Source: a virus
Length of the DNA: 64,000 nucleotides
Strand: one strand, 5' to 3'
Virus record (IMG/VR): IMGVR_UViG_3300025133_000038
Coordinates: 55,351 to 119,350 of that record
In this document: piece by piece, positions 7,746 through 15,287 of the stretch
Numbering within the stretch: position 1 is the stretch's first letter
Layout: every line of letters begins with the position of its first letter
Program-made: the position numbers and the translations under genes
Notes under the pieces: generated by a model
Told to the model about the DNA's origin: nothing
Seen by the model: only the letters and a program-made list of their open reading frames with translations
The model's database searches: none

Positions 7746-8425
7746 TGGAAAGAATACTAATGCCGTATGAGCAAGGGAAAGTCCTTGTTAATGAGGCTGA
7801 CGTTCTATTATTTAGGGGAACTGGTTGGGCTAGTTATTTTTTAAGCCGAAGCGGTAAGAGTACGTACACCCATGTAGCTATGGCCTCATGGATTAATGGG
7901 CGTGCTAATACCCCTGATGGTATTCTTGAGTGTGTAGAATTTAGGGAGGGCAGCCCTGTAGCGGGGCTGTTCAACTCTAATGCTGCTGGTAGTGGGCGTG
8001 CCGTTAACTTGAGCCGGGAAGTTGATAAATATCCTGGTTGTATTGACGTATATCGCCCTATACCCTATTGCACTAAGTGGGTCTTTGATGAAGAGAACGA
8101 AGACCTCAAATTGGAAAGAACATTCCTTGTTCATAAGGATGTTACAGATACAATGAGAAGGCTTACAGGTCTTCCCTATGGTTGGAGAAGAATCTGGTGG
8201 CTTGCCAAGCAAAGCATGGCTGGCTTCAGATTGTTCACAAACGTAGAAAGCCTACAGGATGATGAAAGCGGAGACATAATCTATCCAGTATGCAGTACTG
8301 CTGTCGCCTATTGCTTTAATAAAAACGGGTTCGACCTTATCAATAACAAGTCCGACGAGTGGACAGAACCAGGGGACGTTGCTCGTTCAGCGAGACTTTC
8401 TTATCTTTTCACGCTCGAACCTTGA
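7745..8425 (+). CDS. permuted NlpC/P60 (YiiX-like) papain-fold hydrolase
   Basis: 226 residues. The order of catalytic residues is that of circularly permuted NlpC/P60 enzymes: an N-terminal histidine in the segment ADVLLFRGTG...TYTHVAMASW, and the cysteine later in YPVCSTAVAYCF. Members cleave peptide or amide bonds, often in cell-wall peptides or lipids. It lies directly after a membrane protein gene, which suits a lysis or injection role, but no signal peptide is visible. Conventional endolysin domains are not found elsewhere in the window, so it is a candidate endolysin. Confidence 0.62.
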   Translation: MERILMPYEQGKVLVNEADVLLFRGTGWASYFLSRSGKSTYTHVAMASWINGRANTPDGILECVEFREGSPVAGLFNSNAAGSGRAVNLSREVDKYPGCIDVYRPIPYCTKWVFDEENEDLKLERTFLVHKDVTDTMRRLTGLPYGWRRIWWLAKQSMAGFRLFTNVESLQDDESGDIIYPVCSTAVAYCFNKNGFDLINNKSDEWTEPGDVARSARLSYLFTLEP

Positions 8426-8449
8426 CAAAATCGCTTTATCCTCTATAAT
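8422..8449 (+). promoter_or_regulatory. sigma-70-type promoter (TTGACA-N16-TATAAT)
   Basis: TTGACA at 8422-8427 and TATAAT at 8444-8449, with a 16-base spacer. It lies at the 3' end of the hydrolase gene and 40 bases before the ATG at 8489. CCTTGACAAAATCGC is shared exactly with the promoter at 25947. Confidence 0.85.
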
Positions 8450-8488
8450 AAGAGTGTTGAAACCAGATTCTCAAAAGGGAGTTAGTCT

Positions 8489-9007
8489 ATGAAGTTTCTT
8501 GTTTTTCTTACTGTTTTGTTGAGTTCCACCATTTCCTATGGTTTGGATACAATTCATGTAGACAACCTTGTTGTTACGGAAAACGTAGACCTTATAGAAA
8601 CCAACCACTTCTATGATGATGCTGGTAGGCTTGTTTTCGACCAAGCAATCTTTTATCAGTGGGAGTCATACCCTGGTAATCGCTATCAAGTAATAGCATG
8701 GAGGTTGATAAAGCACAACAATCAGCTTCCGACATATAATTATCAAACAAATAGATATGAATGTGTTTGGATGGACGGGCATACTCTGCGAAGAGTAAGA
8801 AGCAAGCAGGTTAGAGAGACGTGGACCCAGCATGACCCAGAGATTCTAGAGCGAGAGCATTTCCCCAAAGAACATAGAAGAAACCTAATCAAACCTAGAA
8901 TAAAAGAACCTCTTCTTGAGAAAAACCCCTTTGGCTTCCTAAATAAAGCAGTAGATGGCATAGTTATATTTAAGGGAACATTGGTGGAGTTGAAAAAAAC
9001 ATGGTAG
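8489..9007 (+). CDS. exported protein with Sec signal peptide, function unknown
   Basis: 172 residues. A classic signal peptide is visible: MKFLVFLTVLLSSTISYG, with probable cleavage around residue 18-19. The mature part has NHFYDDAGRLVFDQAIFYQWES, a tryptophan- and arginine-rich middle, and RVRSKQVRETWTQHDPE, which look like conserved blocks. From memory this resembles an uncharacterised family frequent in planctomycete genomes; I cannot verify this here. It would act in the periplasm or outer envelope. AGGGAG seven bases upstream supports the start. It has its own sigma-70-type promoter and overlaps the dCMP deaminase gene by 7 bases. Confidence 0.65.
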   Translation: MKFLVFLTVLLSSTISYGLDTIHVDNLVVTENVDLIETNHFYDDAGRLVFDQAIFYQWESYPGNRYQVIAWRLIKHNNQLPTYNYQTNRYECVWMDGHTLRRVRSKQVRETWTQHDPEILEREHFPKEHRRNLIKPRIKEPLLEKNPFGFLNKAVDGIVIFKGTLVELKKTW

Positions 9008-9453
9008 ACCACAAATGGAAGAAGAGATTTATAGAACTAGCCAAGCATGTGTCTGAATGGTCACAAGACCCATCTACCCAAGTTGGTTCAGTAATAGTAA
9101 GACCTAATAAAAGCATCGCTTCCTTAGGGTTCAATGGGTTTCCACAAGGCGTAGAGGACACAAAAGAAAGATACTTAGATAGAGAAATGAAGTTAAAGTT
9201 GATGGTTCATGCAGAGCAAAACGCAATTCTTTTTGCTAATGAATCATTGATAGGGTACACAATATTTACCTACCCTCTTTTTCCCTGCTCTATATGTGCG
9301 GGTTTTATTATACAGAGTGGTATAACCAGGGTTATTTCTCCAAGTTCAACCTATGGGAAGTATAGGATGCCTAATACTAGGTGGGATGAGTCTAATAAGC
9401 TGGCTAAGTCTATGTTTGACGAGTGCGGCGTGTCCTATGAGGAATTAATTTAA
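9001..9453 (+). CDS. dCMP deaminase
   Basis: 150 residues. The zinc-dependent cytidine/deoxycytidylate deaminase signature is complete: HAEQNAI (about 72-78) supplies the histidine ligand and catalytic glutamate, and PCSICAG (about 96-102) the two cysteine ligands. DPSTQVGSVIV near residue 22 is also typical. The enzyme turns dCMP into dUMP, the substrate of the phage thymidylate synthase at 3524. It is in one transcription unit with the exported protein upstream. Confidence 0.92.
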   Translation: MVDHKWKKRFIELAKHVSEWSQDPSTQVGSVIVRPNKSIASLGFNGFPQGVEDTKERYLDREMKLKLMVHAEQNAILFANESLIGYTIFTYPLFPCSICAGFIIQSGITRVISPSSTYGKYRMPNTRWDESNKLAKSMFDECGVSYEELI

Positions 9454-9476
9454 AAAAACAAAGTGACCACCACTTT
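9454..9476. terminator. small hairpin with U-run on the minus strand
   Basis: AAAGTG (9460-9465) and CACTTT (9471-9476) form a 6-base-pair stem with a 5-base loop. The run of seven A before it would become a U-run only for minus-strand transcripts. It may block antisense transcription into the dCMP deaminase gene, or be a weak plus-strand terminator. Confidence 0.35.
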
Positions 9477-9490
9477 ACTTATGTAGTAAG

Positions 9491-9503
9491 GCGGTGTATA
9501 ATA
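9491..9503 (+). promoter_or_regulatory. GGTGTATAATA promoter for the candidate RNA
   Basis: GCGGTGTATAATA with TATAAT at 9497-9502. A weak TTTACT lies 17 bases upstream (9474-9479). Transcription would start near 9509, giving about 190 bases to the terminator at 9665-9696, with no convincing reading frame between. Confidence 0.6.
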
Positions 9504-9508
9504 AGATT

Positions 9509-9697
9509 AGAGTTGGAGCATAAAGAGCAGAGATTCACTTCTCACGTTAAAGCGACACCACTCCAACCTTACTATGACCGATGAGTGCAACAGACTATTA
9601 AAGATGTTTTACTAACCAAGATTGCGCAGCAGGTTATCTCAACAGTGTCGCTTCAAAATTTACAGACCTGTCACAGTAATGTGGCGGGTCTTTTTTA
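9509..9697 (+). ncRNA. candidate structured non-coding RNA, or structured leader with attenuator
   Basis: About 188 bases bounded by a promoter box (9497) and an intrinsic terminator (9665-9696). Two long-range helices are visible: GTTGGAG (9512-9518) with CTCCAAC (9561-9567), and AAGCGACAC (9550-9558) with GTGTCGCTT (9645-9653), all Watson-Crick. They cross, so they form either a pseudoknot or two alternative states. A GAGA/TCTC hairpin lies inside the first. A reading frame from 9585 runs through the terminator and is unlikely to be translated. I match it to no known RNA family. It is either a trans-acting RNA or a riboregulator of the gene at 9717. Confidence 0.5.
9665..9697 (+). terminator. 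intrinsic terminator or attenuator before 9717
   Basis: GACCTGTCACA (9665-9675) pairs with TGTGGCGGGTC (9680-9690), 11 pairs with two G-U, and a GTAA loop. TTTTTT follows. The next gene's ribosome site (GGAAAGGA) begins about six bases later, so read-through is needed to express 9717 onward unless another promoter exists. Confidence 0.85.
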
Positions 9698-9716
9698 CGT
9701 CTGGAAAGGAAATATT

Positions 9717-10052
9717 ATGGAACTAAATAACCAGAACGAAGATGAGCTAAAGAAACTCAATGACAGACCCCCAATCGAACTGTCTTTCTATCCTAAGAAC
9801 TCCCAAGGAGAAATTATGGGTGAGAGAAAAGTAGTAAGGGGTGATGGATTTAAGGTGTGGCGAACCTGGACAAATAATAATGGCCCAGGTCGCTCTAACA
9901 AGAAACGAAAGCCCAACTTCAAAAAGAAGCAAGGAAATCAACGCTATAAGGAAGTCTTGCCAAAAGGTAAAGAGGCAGACAATCTAGCAAAGGAAGTGGC
10001 TAAATATGCGGAGAAGAAGCAAGAGGCAAGAGATAATAATGACAACTCATAA
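9717..10052 (+). CDS. hypothetical basic protein
   Basis: 111 residues from the ATG at 9717, chosen because GGAAAGGA lies 7 bases upstream and the longer frame would cross the terminator at 9665. The middle is rich in Lys, Arg and Asn (GRSNKKRKPNFKKKQGNQR) and probably disordered or nucleic-acid binding. The C-terminus is helical and charged. It overlaps the ribonucleotide reductase start by 14 bases. No family recognised. Confidence 0.6.
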   Translation: MELNNQNEDELKKLNDRPPIELSFYPKNSQGEIMGERKVVRGDGFKVWRTWTNNNGPGRSNKKRKPNFKKKQGNQRYKEVLPKGKEADNLAKEVAKYAEKKQEARDNNDNS

Positions 10053-12489
10053 GTATGAGAATGCTGTAGCCGAATCGGAAAAGTACTTTGGGAATAGTTT
10101 GTCGGCCAAGGCTTGTACAGACAAGTACTTATTGAGAAACAATGAAAATAAACTATTGGAGAAGACCCCTGTAGATATGCATACGCGTATCGCTAAAGAG
10201 GTCGCAAGGATTGAGAAGAAGAAATTTAAAAATCCCCTTACCGAACAACAAATCTTTGATTACCTAGATGGTTTTGGAAAGATTATTCCGCAAGGGAGTC
10301 CAATGCATGGTATTGGCAATAAAGAACAATTCGTCAGCCTAAGTAACTGTTTTGTCCTACATAAACCTTTGGATTCCTATGGTGGAATCATGTTGGTTGA
10401 CGAACAAATAGTGCAGATTTCCAAACGCCGAGGTGGTGTTGGTATCTCGCTTGATAACCTACGACCCACAGGTTCCCCAACCCATAACTCTTCTCGTACA
10501 AGTACGGGGATGCGGTCATGGATGGAACGCTACTCTAGTTCAATTAGAGAAGTTGGTCAGGCAGGTAGAAGGGGCGCGTTAATACTTACCTTAAACGTAC
10601 ATCACCCCGACATACTAACCTTTATTACAGCAAAGAATGATGGCACTAGTGTTACTGGGGCTAATATCAGCGTTCAGTATACTGATGAGTTCTTAGAGGC
10701 TGTCTATAATGATGAAGAGTATGAGCAAAGATGGCCCATTGATTCTAAAGACCCAGAAGTTTCCGTTAAGGTTAAGGCTAGAGATATATGGGAAGCCGCT
10801 GTTCATAATGCGTGGGATAGGGCTGAGCCAGGATTACTGTTCTGGGACAATGTCCTAAAGGAGAGTCCCGCAGACTGTTACGAAGACTTCAAGACTATCT
10901 GTACTAACCCCTGTGCTGAGATTCCCCTCTCTGTATTAGACTCATGCCGCCTATTGGTTATGAACCTATTCCAGTATGTTGAGAATCACTTCACAGACAA
11001 AGCTAAGTTTGACTTCAAACGATTCCGTGAAGATACTATGGTAGCACAGCGAATTATGGACGATATTATTGACCTCGAATTAGAGGCTGTTAATCGTATC
11101 ATTCGTAAGATTAAGGCTGACCCTGAACCTATGTATGCTAAGAAGGCAGAGCTTGATACGTGGAATGAGATTAAGAAAGCCTGTGTAAATGGGCGACGTA
11201 CCGGAACTGGTATCACGGCACTTGGTGATACGCTAGCTGCTATGGGTATCAAGTATGGTACTGAGGAATCTATCAGTATGACTGAGATGATTTATCGTGA
11301 ACTTAAACTTGCGGTCTATCGTAGCTCAGTTGATATGGCTAAAGAGATTGGACCTTTCAAGTCTTGGGACCACAATAAAGAGAAGAAGAATCCTTTCTTA
11401 TTGCGCATCAAGAAGGAAGACCCTGAGCTATGGAAGGATATGAAGAAGTACGGCAGGCGTAACATAGCATGTCTTACTACTGCACCAACTGGTACTACCA
11501 GCATGATGGCTATGCTACGTGTCTTGGTTGGAGAGGAATGTTTTAAGGAACACGGTACTACAACAGGTATTGAACCCTTGTTCCAACTCTCATTCATCCG
11601 TCGTAAGAAGGGTAACCCTGGCGACGACGGTTTCCGTAGTGATTTTGTGGACGAGTCCGGTGACCACTGGATGGAGTTTGAGGTCTTCCACCCTGGCGTG
11701 GAACTATGGAAGAAGGTAACTGGTGAGACTGATGTGACCAAGTCCCCATACTATGGAGCTTGTTCACCGGATATTGATTGGACTAACAGAGTAAGATTGC
11801 AGGCTGCTGCCCAGCGACACGTAGACCACTCTATCTCTAGCACTGTAAACCTCCCTGAGGATGTGTCGGAAGAGACAGTGGGTGAAATCTACTTGGAAGC
11901 ATGGAAGTCTGGCTGTAAGGGCATGACGGTATACCGTCAAGGTTGTCGAACTGGAGTCCTGTTGGAAAAGAAGGTGGGTATTCCTAAAACGAATGCTCCT
12001 CCTCGACCAAAAGAGTTAGACTGTGATGTCTATCATATCTCTGTCAAGGGTCAACCATACTTTGTTATAGTTGGTCTATATGAGGGAGACCCCTACGAAG
12101 TTTTCGCAGGAAAGAATGGCGTTATTGGTAAGAAGATTAAGACAGGCAAAGTTGTTAAGAAGGGGCGTAAGCAATACAAAGCTATCTTTGATGATGATAG
12201 TGAGCTATCTCCTCTAAGTGCTTTCTCTTCTGACGAAGAAGAAGTGGTGACAAGAATGTGTTCTACTGCCTTACGTCATGGTACTGATATTAGTTTCCTG
12301 GTCCATCAACTAGAGAAGTCTAATGGTAGCTTGGACTCATTCTCCAAGAGTATTGCGAGAGCCCTAAAGAAATATATCGGTGATGGGACCGAGGTAAAAG
12401 GCGAAGAGTGTGAACAGTGTTCTGGAAAGCTAATCAGACAAGAAGGCTGTATGACTTGCCCCGGCTGTGGCTGGGCAAAATGTACGTAA
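10039..12489 (+). CDS. nrdJ: adenosylcobalamin-dependent (class II) ribonucleotide reductase
   Basis: 816 residues. Reduces ribonucleotides to deoxyribonucleotides with a cobalamin-generated thiyl radical. Visible signatures are SLSNCFVL (N-terminal redox cysteine), KRRGGVGISLDNLRP, TNPCAEIPL (catalytic loop with Cys and Glu) and TTAPTGTTSMM. The C-terminal zinc ribbon is C-x2-C ... C-x2-C-G-x4-C in the last 30 residues, typical of the NrdJ group. Being a single-chain, oxygen-independent enzyme, it needs no NrdB partner, and none is present. The start is the ATG at 10039 rather than 10006, because the family begins near this point. Its terminal stop is followed by a promoter for PhoH. Confidence 0.93.
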   Translation: MTTHKYENAVAESEKYFGNSLSAKACTDKYLLRNNENKLLEKTPVDMHTRIAKEVARIEKKKFKNPLTEQQIFDYLDGFGKIIPQGSPMHGIGNKEQFVSLSNCFVLHKPLDSYGGIMLVDEQIVQISKRRGGVGISLDNLRPTGSPTHNSSRTSTGMRSWMERYSSSIREVGQAGRRGALILTLNVHHPDILTFITAKNDGTSVTGANISVQYTDEFLEAVYNDEEYEQRWPIDSKDPEVSVKVKARDIWEAAVHNAWDRAEPGLLFWDNVLKESPADCYEDFKTICTNPCAEIPLSVLDSCRLLVMNLFQYVENHFTDKAKFDFKRFREDTMVAQRIMDDIIDLELEAVNRIIRKIKADPEPMYAKKAELDTWNEIKKACVNGRRTGTGITALGDTLAAMGIKYGTEESISMTEMIYRELKLAVYRSSVDMAKEIGPFKSWDHNKEKKNPFLLRIKKEDPELWKDMKKYGRRNIACLTTAPTGTTSMMAMLRVLVGEECFKEHGTTTGIEPLFQLSFIRRKKGNPGDDGFRSDFVDESGDHWMEFEVFHPGVELWKKVTGETDVTKSPYYGACSPDIDWTNRVRLQAAAQRHVDHSISSTVNLPEDVSEETVGEIYLEAWKSGCKGMTVYRQGCRTGVLLEKKVGIPKTNAPPRPKELDCDVYHISVKGQPYFVIVGLYEGDPYEVFAGKNGVIGKKIKTGKVVKKGRKQYKAIFDDDSELSPLSAFSSDEEEVVTRMCSTALRHGTDISFLVHQLEKSNGSLDSFSKSIARALKKYIGDGTEVKGEECEQCSGKLIRQEGCMTCPGCGWAKCT

Positions 12490-12506
12490 ATTTTCTTGTT
12501 TCGACC

Positions 12507-12534
12507 TTGACAGGGCCGAATCATCCTCTATAAT
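12507..12534 (+). promoter_or_regulatory. sigma-70-type promoter upstream of phoH
   Basis: TTGACA 12507-12512 and TATAAT 12529-12534, 16-base spacer. It shares TCCTCTATAATA with the promoter at 8422. TTCG (12500-12503) and CGAA (12517-12520) flank the -35 as an inverted repeat. The leader to the ATG at 12556 is only about 15 bases. Confidence 0.85.
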
Positions 12535-12555
12535 ACTTTCTGAGGCTAGAACAAC

Positions 12556-13323
12556 ATGACGAGACGAAGACAAAAGCAACGTAGACCTAAGGATAAACAG
12601 GACAATTTGATTAAGCAAACACCTAAGCCTACATTCCGTAAGCAAAAGGTTGAAGCTAGAACTAAGAACCAGCGAACCTTTATTAAGTCCATCAAAGCTA
12701 ATAAGCTAACGGTGTGCTTGGGGCCTGCTGGTACAGGTAAGACCTATTTACCTACTGCTCTTGCTATGATAGCTTTAAGGAGTGGTGATGTTAAGCGCAT
12801 CATTATTACTAGGCCCGTAGTAGAAGCTGGAGAGAGATTAGGGTTCTTACCTGGGGATATGCAAGCTAAGCTAGACCCCTACTTTAGGTCTATTTACGAT
12901 GAGATGCTACAATTTGTGGACCAAGCGACACTAGATGCTTGGTTCCTTGATAAGACTATTGAGATTTGTCCCTTCGCATTTATGAGGGGACGCAACCTAC
13001 ATGGCTCATTCATTATTGCTGATGAGGCACAGAACGCAACGAGGAAGCAGCTAATCATGCTTGTTACTCGGTTCGGAAAGTCCTCTAAGATGATAATTAG
13101 TGGTGACCATACGCAGGTTGATTTACGACCAGAGAGTCAGAGTGGCCTTGCATGGCTGGCTGACGAAATTGTGCCCCGTATGCGTGATGACTACGGTAGT
13201 GATGCTGATATAGTCACTATGGACAATGCAGACATCGTGCGTGAAGGGCTTGTTGAGGACTTCATTAACGCAGTTGAGGAATACGATGAAGACAGAGCAT
13301 CAGAGGACACTAGTTTTAAATAG
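12556..13323 (+). CDS. phoH: PhoH-like ATPase
   Basis: 255 residues. The P-loop GPAGTGKT at 56-63 is followed by TRPVVEAGERLGFLPGD, a PhoH hallmark, then Walker B with IIADEAQN, and SGDHTQVD (sensor-like). The basic N-terminal 40 residues (RRRQKQRRPKDK) may contact nucleic acid. PhoH proteins are common in aquatic phages and are thought to be RNA helicase or nuclease-associated ATPases. The phage role is not established. GAGG ten bases upstream fits the start. Confidence 0.9.
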   Translation: MTRRRQKQRRPKDKQDNLIKQTPKPTFRKQKVEARTKNQRTFIKSIKANKLTVCLGPAGTGKTYLPTALAMIALRSGDVKRIIITRPVVEAGERLGFLPGDMQAKLDPYFRSIYDEMLQFVDQATLDAWFLDKTIEICPFAFMRGRNLHGSFIIADEAQNATRKQLIMLVTRFGKSSKMIISGDHTQVDLRPESQSGLAWLADEIVPRMRDDYGSDADIVTMDNADIVREGLVEDFINAVEEYDEDRASEDTSFK

Positions 13324-13885
13324 TAATGGTAGCCCTATGGGTATAATCTCTTGGAAGAGAGCTGTCACCATGTCAGTTCTTAACCAACAGAAACAAGACG
13401 AAGGGCTAGTTGTTCTAACATACTTTCAAAATGACTATATCCTGGGAGCTTCTGGAAAGAAGTATGAAATCCCCGCTGTTGTCATGTGTCCAAGGTATGT
13501 CAAACGTAAGGACAAAGGTGTACCATTCTCTCGTAAGAATGTATATCTGCGTGACCAAATGACTTGTCAGTACTGTGGTAAAACAGACGGTACTGCTCGT
13601 AATCTAACTTACGACCATGTCATACCAAGGTCTACTTGGAACAAGAAGGGGTATAATGGCACTCCTACTAATTGGACAAATATCGTGGCTTGTTGTGAAC
13701 CATGCAACAAATTAAAGGCTGACCGTACTCCTAAGCAGGCAGGTATGAAGTTGCTTAAGCAACCGAAACAACCTAACTCTCAGCAGTACATACTAGGACT
13801 AAGTCCTTGGTGTAGGATTCCCGAAGAGTGGGAACCATTCATTACACCATTGTATAAGCACCTGGAGCCTGGAAACAAGCCGTAG
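13286..13885 (+). CDS. HNH endonuclease (McrA-like)
   Basis: 199 residues from the ATG at 13286, which gives the family's usual opening RTLVLNSNGSPMGIISWKRAV. The HNH core is complete: C94-x2-C97 (CQYCG), the catalytic D110-H111 in TYDHVIPRS, N at TNWTNIVACC, and a second C-x2-C (CCEPCNKLK) making the structural zinc site. It overlaps the end of phoH by 38 bases, in another frame. It could be a free-standing homing nuclease or a host-DNA degrading enzyme. There is no sign that it interrupts a gene. Confidence 0.85.
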   Translation: MKTEHQRTLVLNSNGSPMGIISWKRAVTMSVLNQQKQDEGLVVLTYFQNDYILGASGKKYEIPAVVMCPRYVKRKDKGVPFSRKNVYLRDQMTCQYCGKTDGTARNLTYDHVIPRSTWNKKGYNGTPTNWTNIVACCEPCNKLKADRTPKQAGMKLLKQPKQPNSQQYILGLSPWCRIPEEWEPFITPLYKHLEPGNKP

Positions 13886-13891
13886 GGACAT

Positions 13892-13929
13892 GGGGAGTGG
13901 CTACAAATGTGGTCACTTCCCTATTTTTT
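13892..13929 (+). terminator. intrinsic terminator after the HNH gene
   Basis: GGGGAGTG (13892-13899) pairs with CACTTCCC (13914-13921) with one G-U pair; the stem can extend inward by two or three pairs. TATTTTTTA follows. A GTG inside this stem opens the next frame but is not a credible start. Confidence 0.8.
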
Positions 13930-13938
13930 AGGAATAAA

Positions 13939-14898
13939 ATGAGATATAAACTATCCGCTACAGACAAAAGACTGATTGAAAAGACAACATCAGACTTCAG
14001 TACGAAAATCTACGGAAATAAGGCCCTAGCTCTCCGTTCTAGAGCCTCTAAGAGGCAATCCCCACTGAACCTTAATGGTAATCTATACGCCTATAAAGGC
14101 CCTTCTCAGGGGTCTCCTGCTTTCAAAGTAAACTGTTCAGGAGCGCCCAGCTCTGCCGGAAATGCCTGCTCAGGGGCTCTTCCTCTTTATATGTCTCCTA
14201 TCTCAACAGGAACGAAGTGGAATGACCGAGACTTCAACGGCTTCGCCACGGGTAATTCATATCCAGAACCCCTTCCTCTCATAACAACAGAAGAACCCAT
14301 TGTTGGAGGAACGAAATCTGTTGACGGAGCAAGGTCAAGTATAAACATATCATATTTCTATGATGGCCCTTCTACAGAAAGAGGGAAAGTCCTAGTAAAA
14401 AAGAAGACTGACGCTACTATGCAAGCAGCAAATGAGGTCTGCTGCCTGCCAGAAAGAGACGTTAAGCAATCTTATCCTCTGAAGGATGAAATTCCCATAG
14501 GGATTCTTCTTACTGATGTTGTCAGCTTAGACCTTACTAAGCAACACACTATGGGTGACCAAGTACAAACAGGTAGTAAGGTATCCCTCTTAACAAGAGG
14601 CTCCGTAGTTCTTAGGGCAGTAGGAAATCCCCAGTCGTGTGAGACTGCTTACTATAATAAGAATGGTAATGTGACCAATCAGAAGGTGTCTAGGCCAATT
14701 GGCTATTTCGCATCTGAGATAGACGACGACGGCTATATCAAAGTAGAAGTTAAAATTCCCGTAGTCTCTACAAATAAGTACCCAGGTCGTGATTACGACT
14801 CCCGAAATCGTACAGTAGATGGTATGTCTGAGAAGGAATACCTTGAGACCAACCTAGCAATACTAGACAATAGACGAATCATTTTAGACTCAATTTAA
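13939..14898 (+). CDS. hypothetical protein, possibly structural
   Basis: 319 residues. The start at 13939 has AGGA five to six bases upstream, directly after the terminator U-run. The middle is rich in Gly, Ser, Pro and Asn (about 50-120, SAGNACSGALPLYMSP), with several cysteines. The C-terminal half has beta-like segments (KVSLLTRGSVVLRAVG, DGYIKVEVKIPVV) suggesting a beta-barrel or beta-sandwich fold as in phage structural proteins. No family recognised. A promoter for it is not obvious unless read-through from phoH occurs. Confidence 0.6.
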   Translation: MRYKLSATDKRLIEKTTSDFSTKIYGNKALALRSRASKRQSPLNLNGNLYAYKGPSQGSPAFKVNCSGAPSSAGNACSGALPLYMSPISTGTKWNDRDFNGFATGNSYPEPLPLITTEEPIVGGTKSVDGARSSINISYFYDGPSTERGKVLVKKKTDATMQAANEVCCLPERDVKQSYPLKDEIPIGILLTDVVSLDLTKQHTMGDQVQTGSKVSLLTRGSVVLRAVGNPQSCETAYYNKNGNVTNQKVSRPIGYFASEIDDDGYIKVEVKIPVVSTNKYPGRDYDSRNRTVDGMSEKEYLETNLAILDNRRIILDSI

Positions 14899-14904
14899 AA
14901 GAAA

Positions 14905-14919
14905 AGGTGTATAATACAG
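14905..14919 (+). promoter_or_regulatory. AGGTGTATAATA box directly before the 14920 start
   Basis: TATAAT at 14910-14915 ends four bases before the ATG at 14920, preceded by AGGTG. Either it is a promoter of the GGTGTATAATA class producing a leaderless or near-leaderless RNA, or AAGGTG is the ribosome site with a 10-base spacer. It parallels the box at 2716-2733. Confidence 0.4.
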
Positions 14920-15249
14920 ATGCCGATTTATACTTTCCTATGTGATGAAGAAGCCAACGGTTGTAACGAGCGTTTCGAGAAGAGCCTGTCGATGAAAGAG
15001 TTCGACGAGAAGGTTCCTACGAAGAAGATAACTTGCCCTAACTGTAAGAAACGCAAACCAGTTATAACCCAAATAGACATACCCCTCCATGTAACTATGG
15101 CAGGACGTACTGTTGGTGCGGTCGCTGACCGTAACTCAACCCGTCTAAGTAAAGATGAGCAACATCACTTACACAAAAAACACACAACTTATGACAACCC
15201 AGACCTTAAACTGCCTGATGGTATGACCCAAGGCAAGGATATGGTATAG
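14920..15249 (+). CDS. FmdB-like zinc-ribbon protein
   Basis: 109 residues. The start MPIYTFLCDEEANGCNERFEKSLSM resembles the FmdB zinc ribbon (MPxYxYxCxxCGxxFE), with a second cysteine pair CPNCKKRKPVI. The first pair is spaced irregularly (C8 and C15). The rest is polar with a histidine cluster (EQHHLHKKH). FmdB-type proteins are found in many phages, sometimes near packaging or regulatory genes. Function unproven. Confidence 0.65.
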   Translation: MPIYTFLCDEEANGCNERFEKSLSMKEFDEKVPTKKITCPNCKKRKPVITQIDIPLHVTMAGRTVGAVADRNSTRLSKDEQHHLHKKHTTYDNPDLKLPDGMTQGKDMV

Positions 15250-15262
15250 GTTGTTACAACCT
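15248..15262. repeat. 15-base perfect palindrome
   Basis: AGGTTGT-T-ACAACCT straddles the stop of the FmdB-like gene in the 38-base gap before 15288. It could be a protein-binding site or a short hairpin. No U-run follows (TTCCTTTCC), so a terminator is unlikely. Confidence 0.35.
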
Positions 15263-15287
15263 TTCCTTTCCTAGAAGAGACTTACCT

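Noticed and set aside
9575-9600. Hammerhead-like CCGATGAG in the candidate RNA
   Set aside because: The core CUGANGA is not matched and no GAAA box lies at the right distance.
9585-9716. N-terminal extension of the 9717 gene
   Set aside because: The frame would run through the terminator hairpin at 9665-9696; a strong ribosome site marks the ATG at 9717.
13897-13938. GTG start of the 13939 gene
   Set aside because: It lies inside the terminator stem; the ATG at 13939 has AGGA at the right distance.
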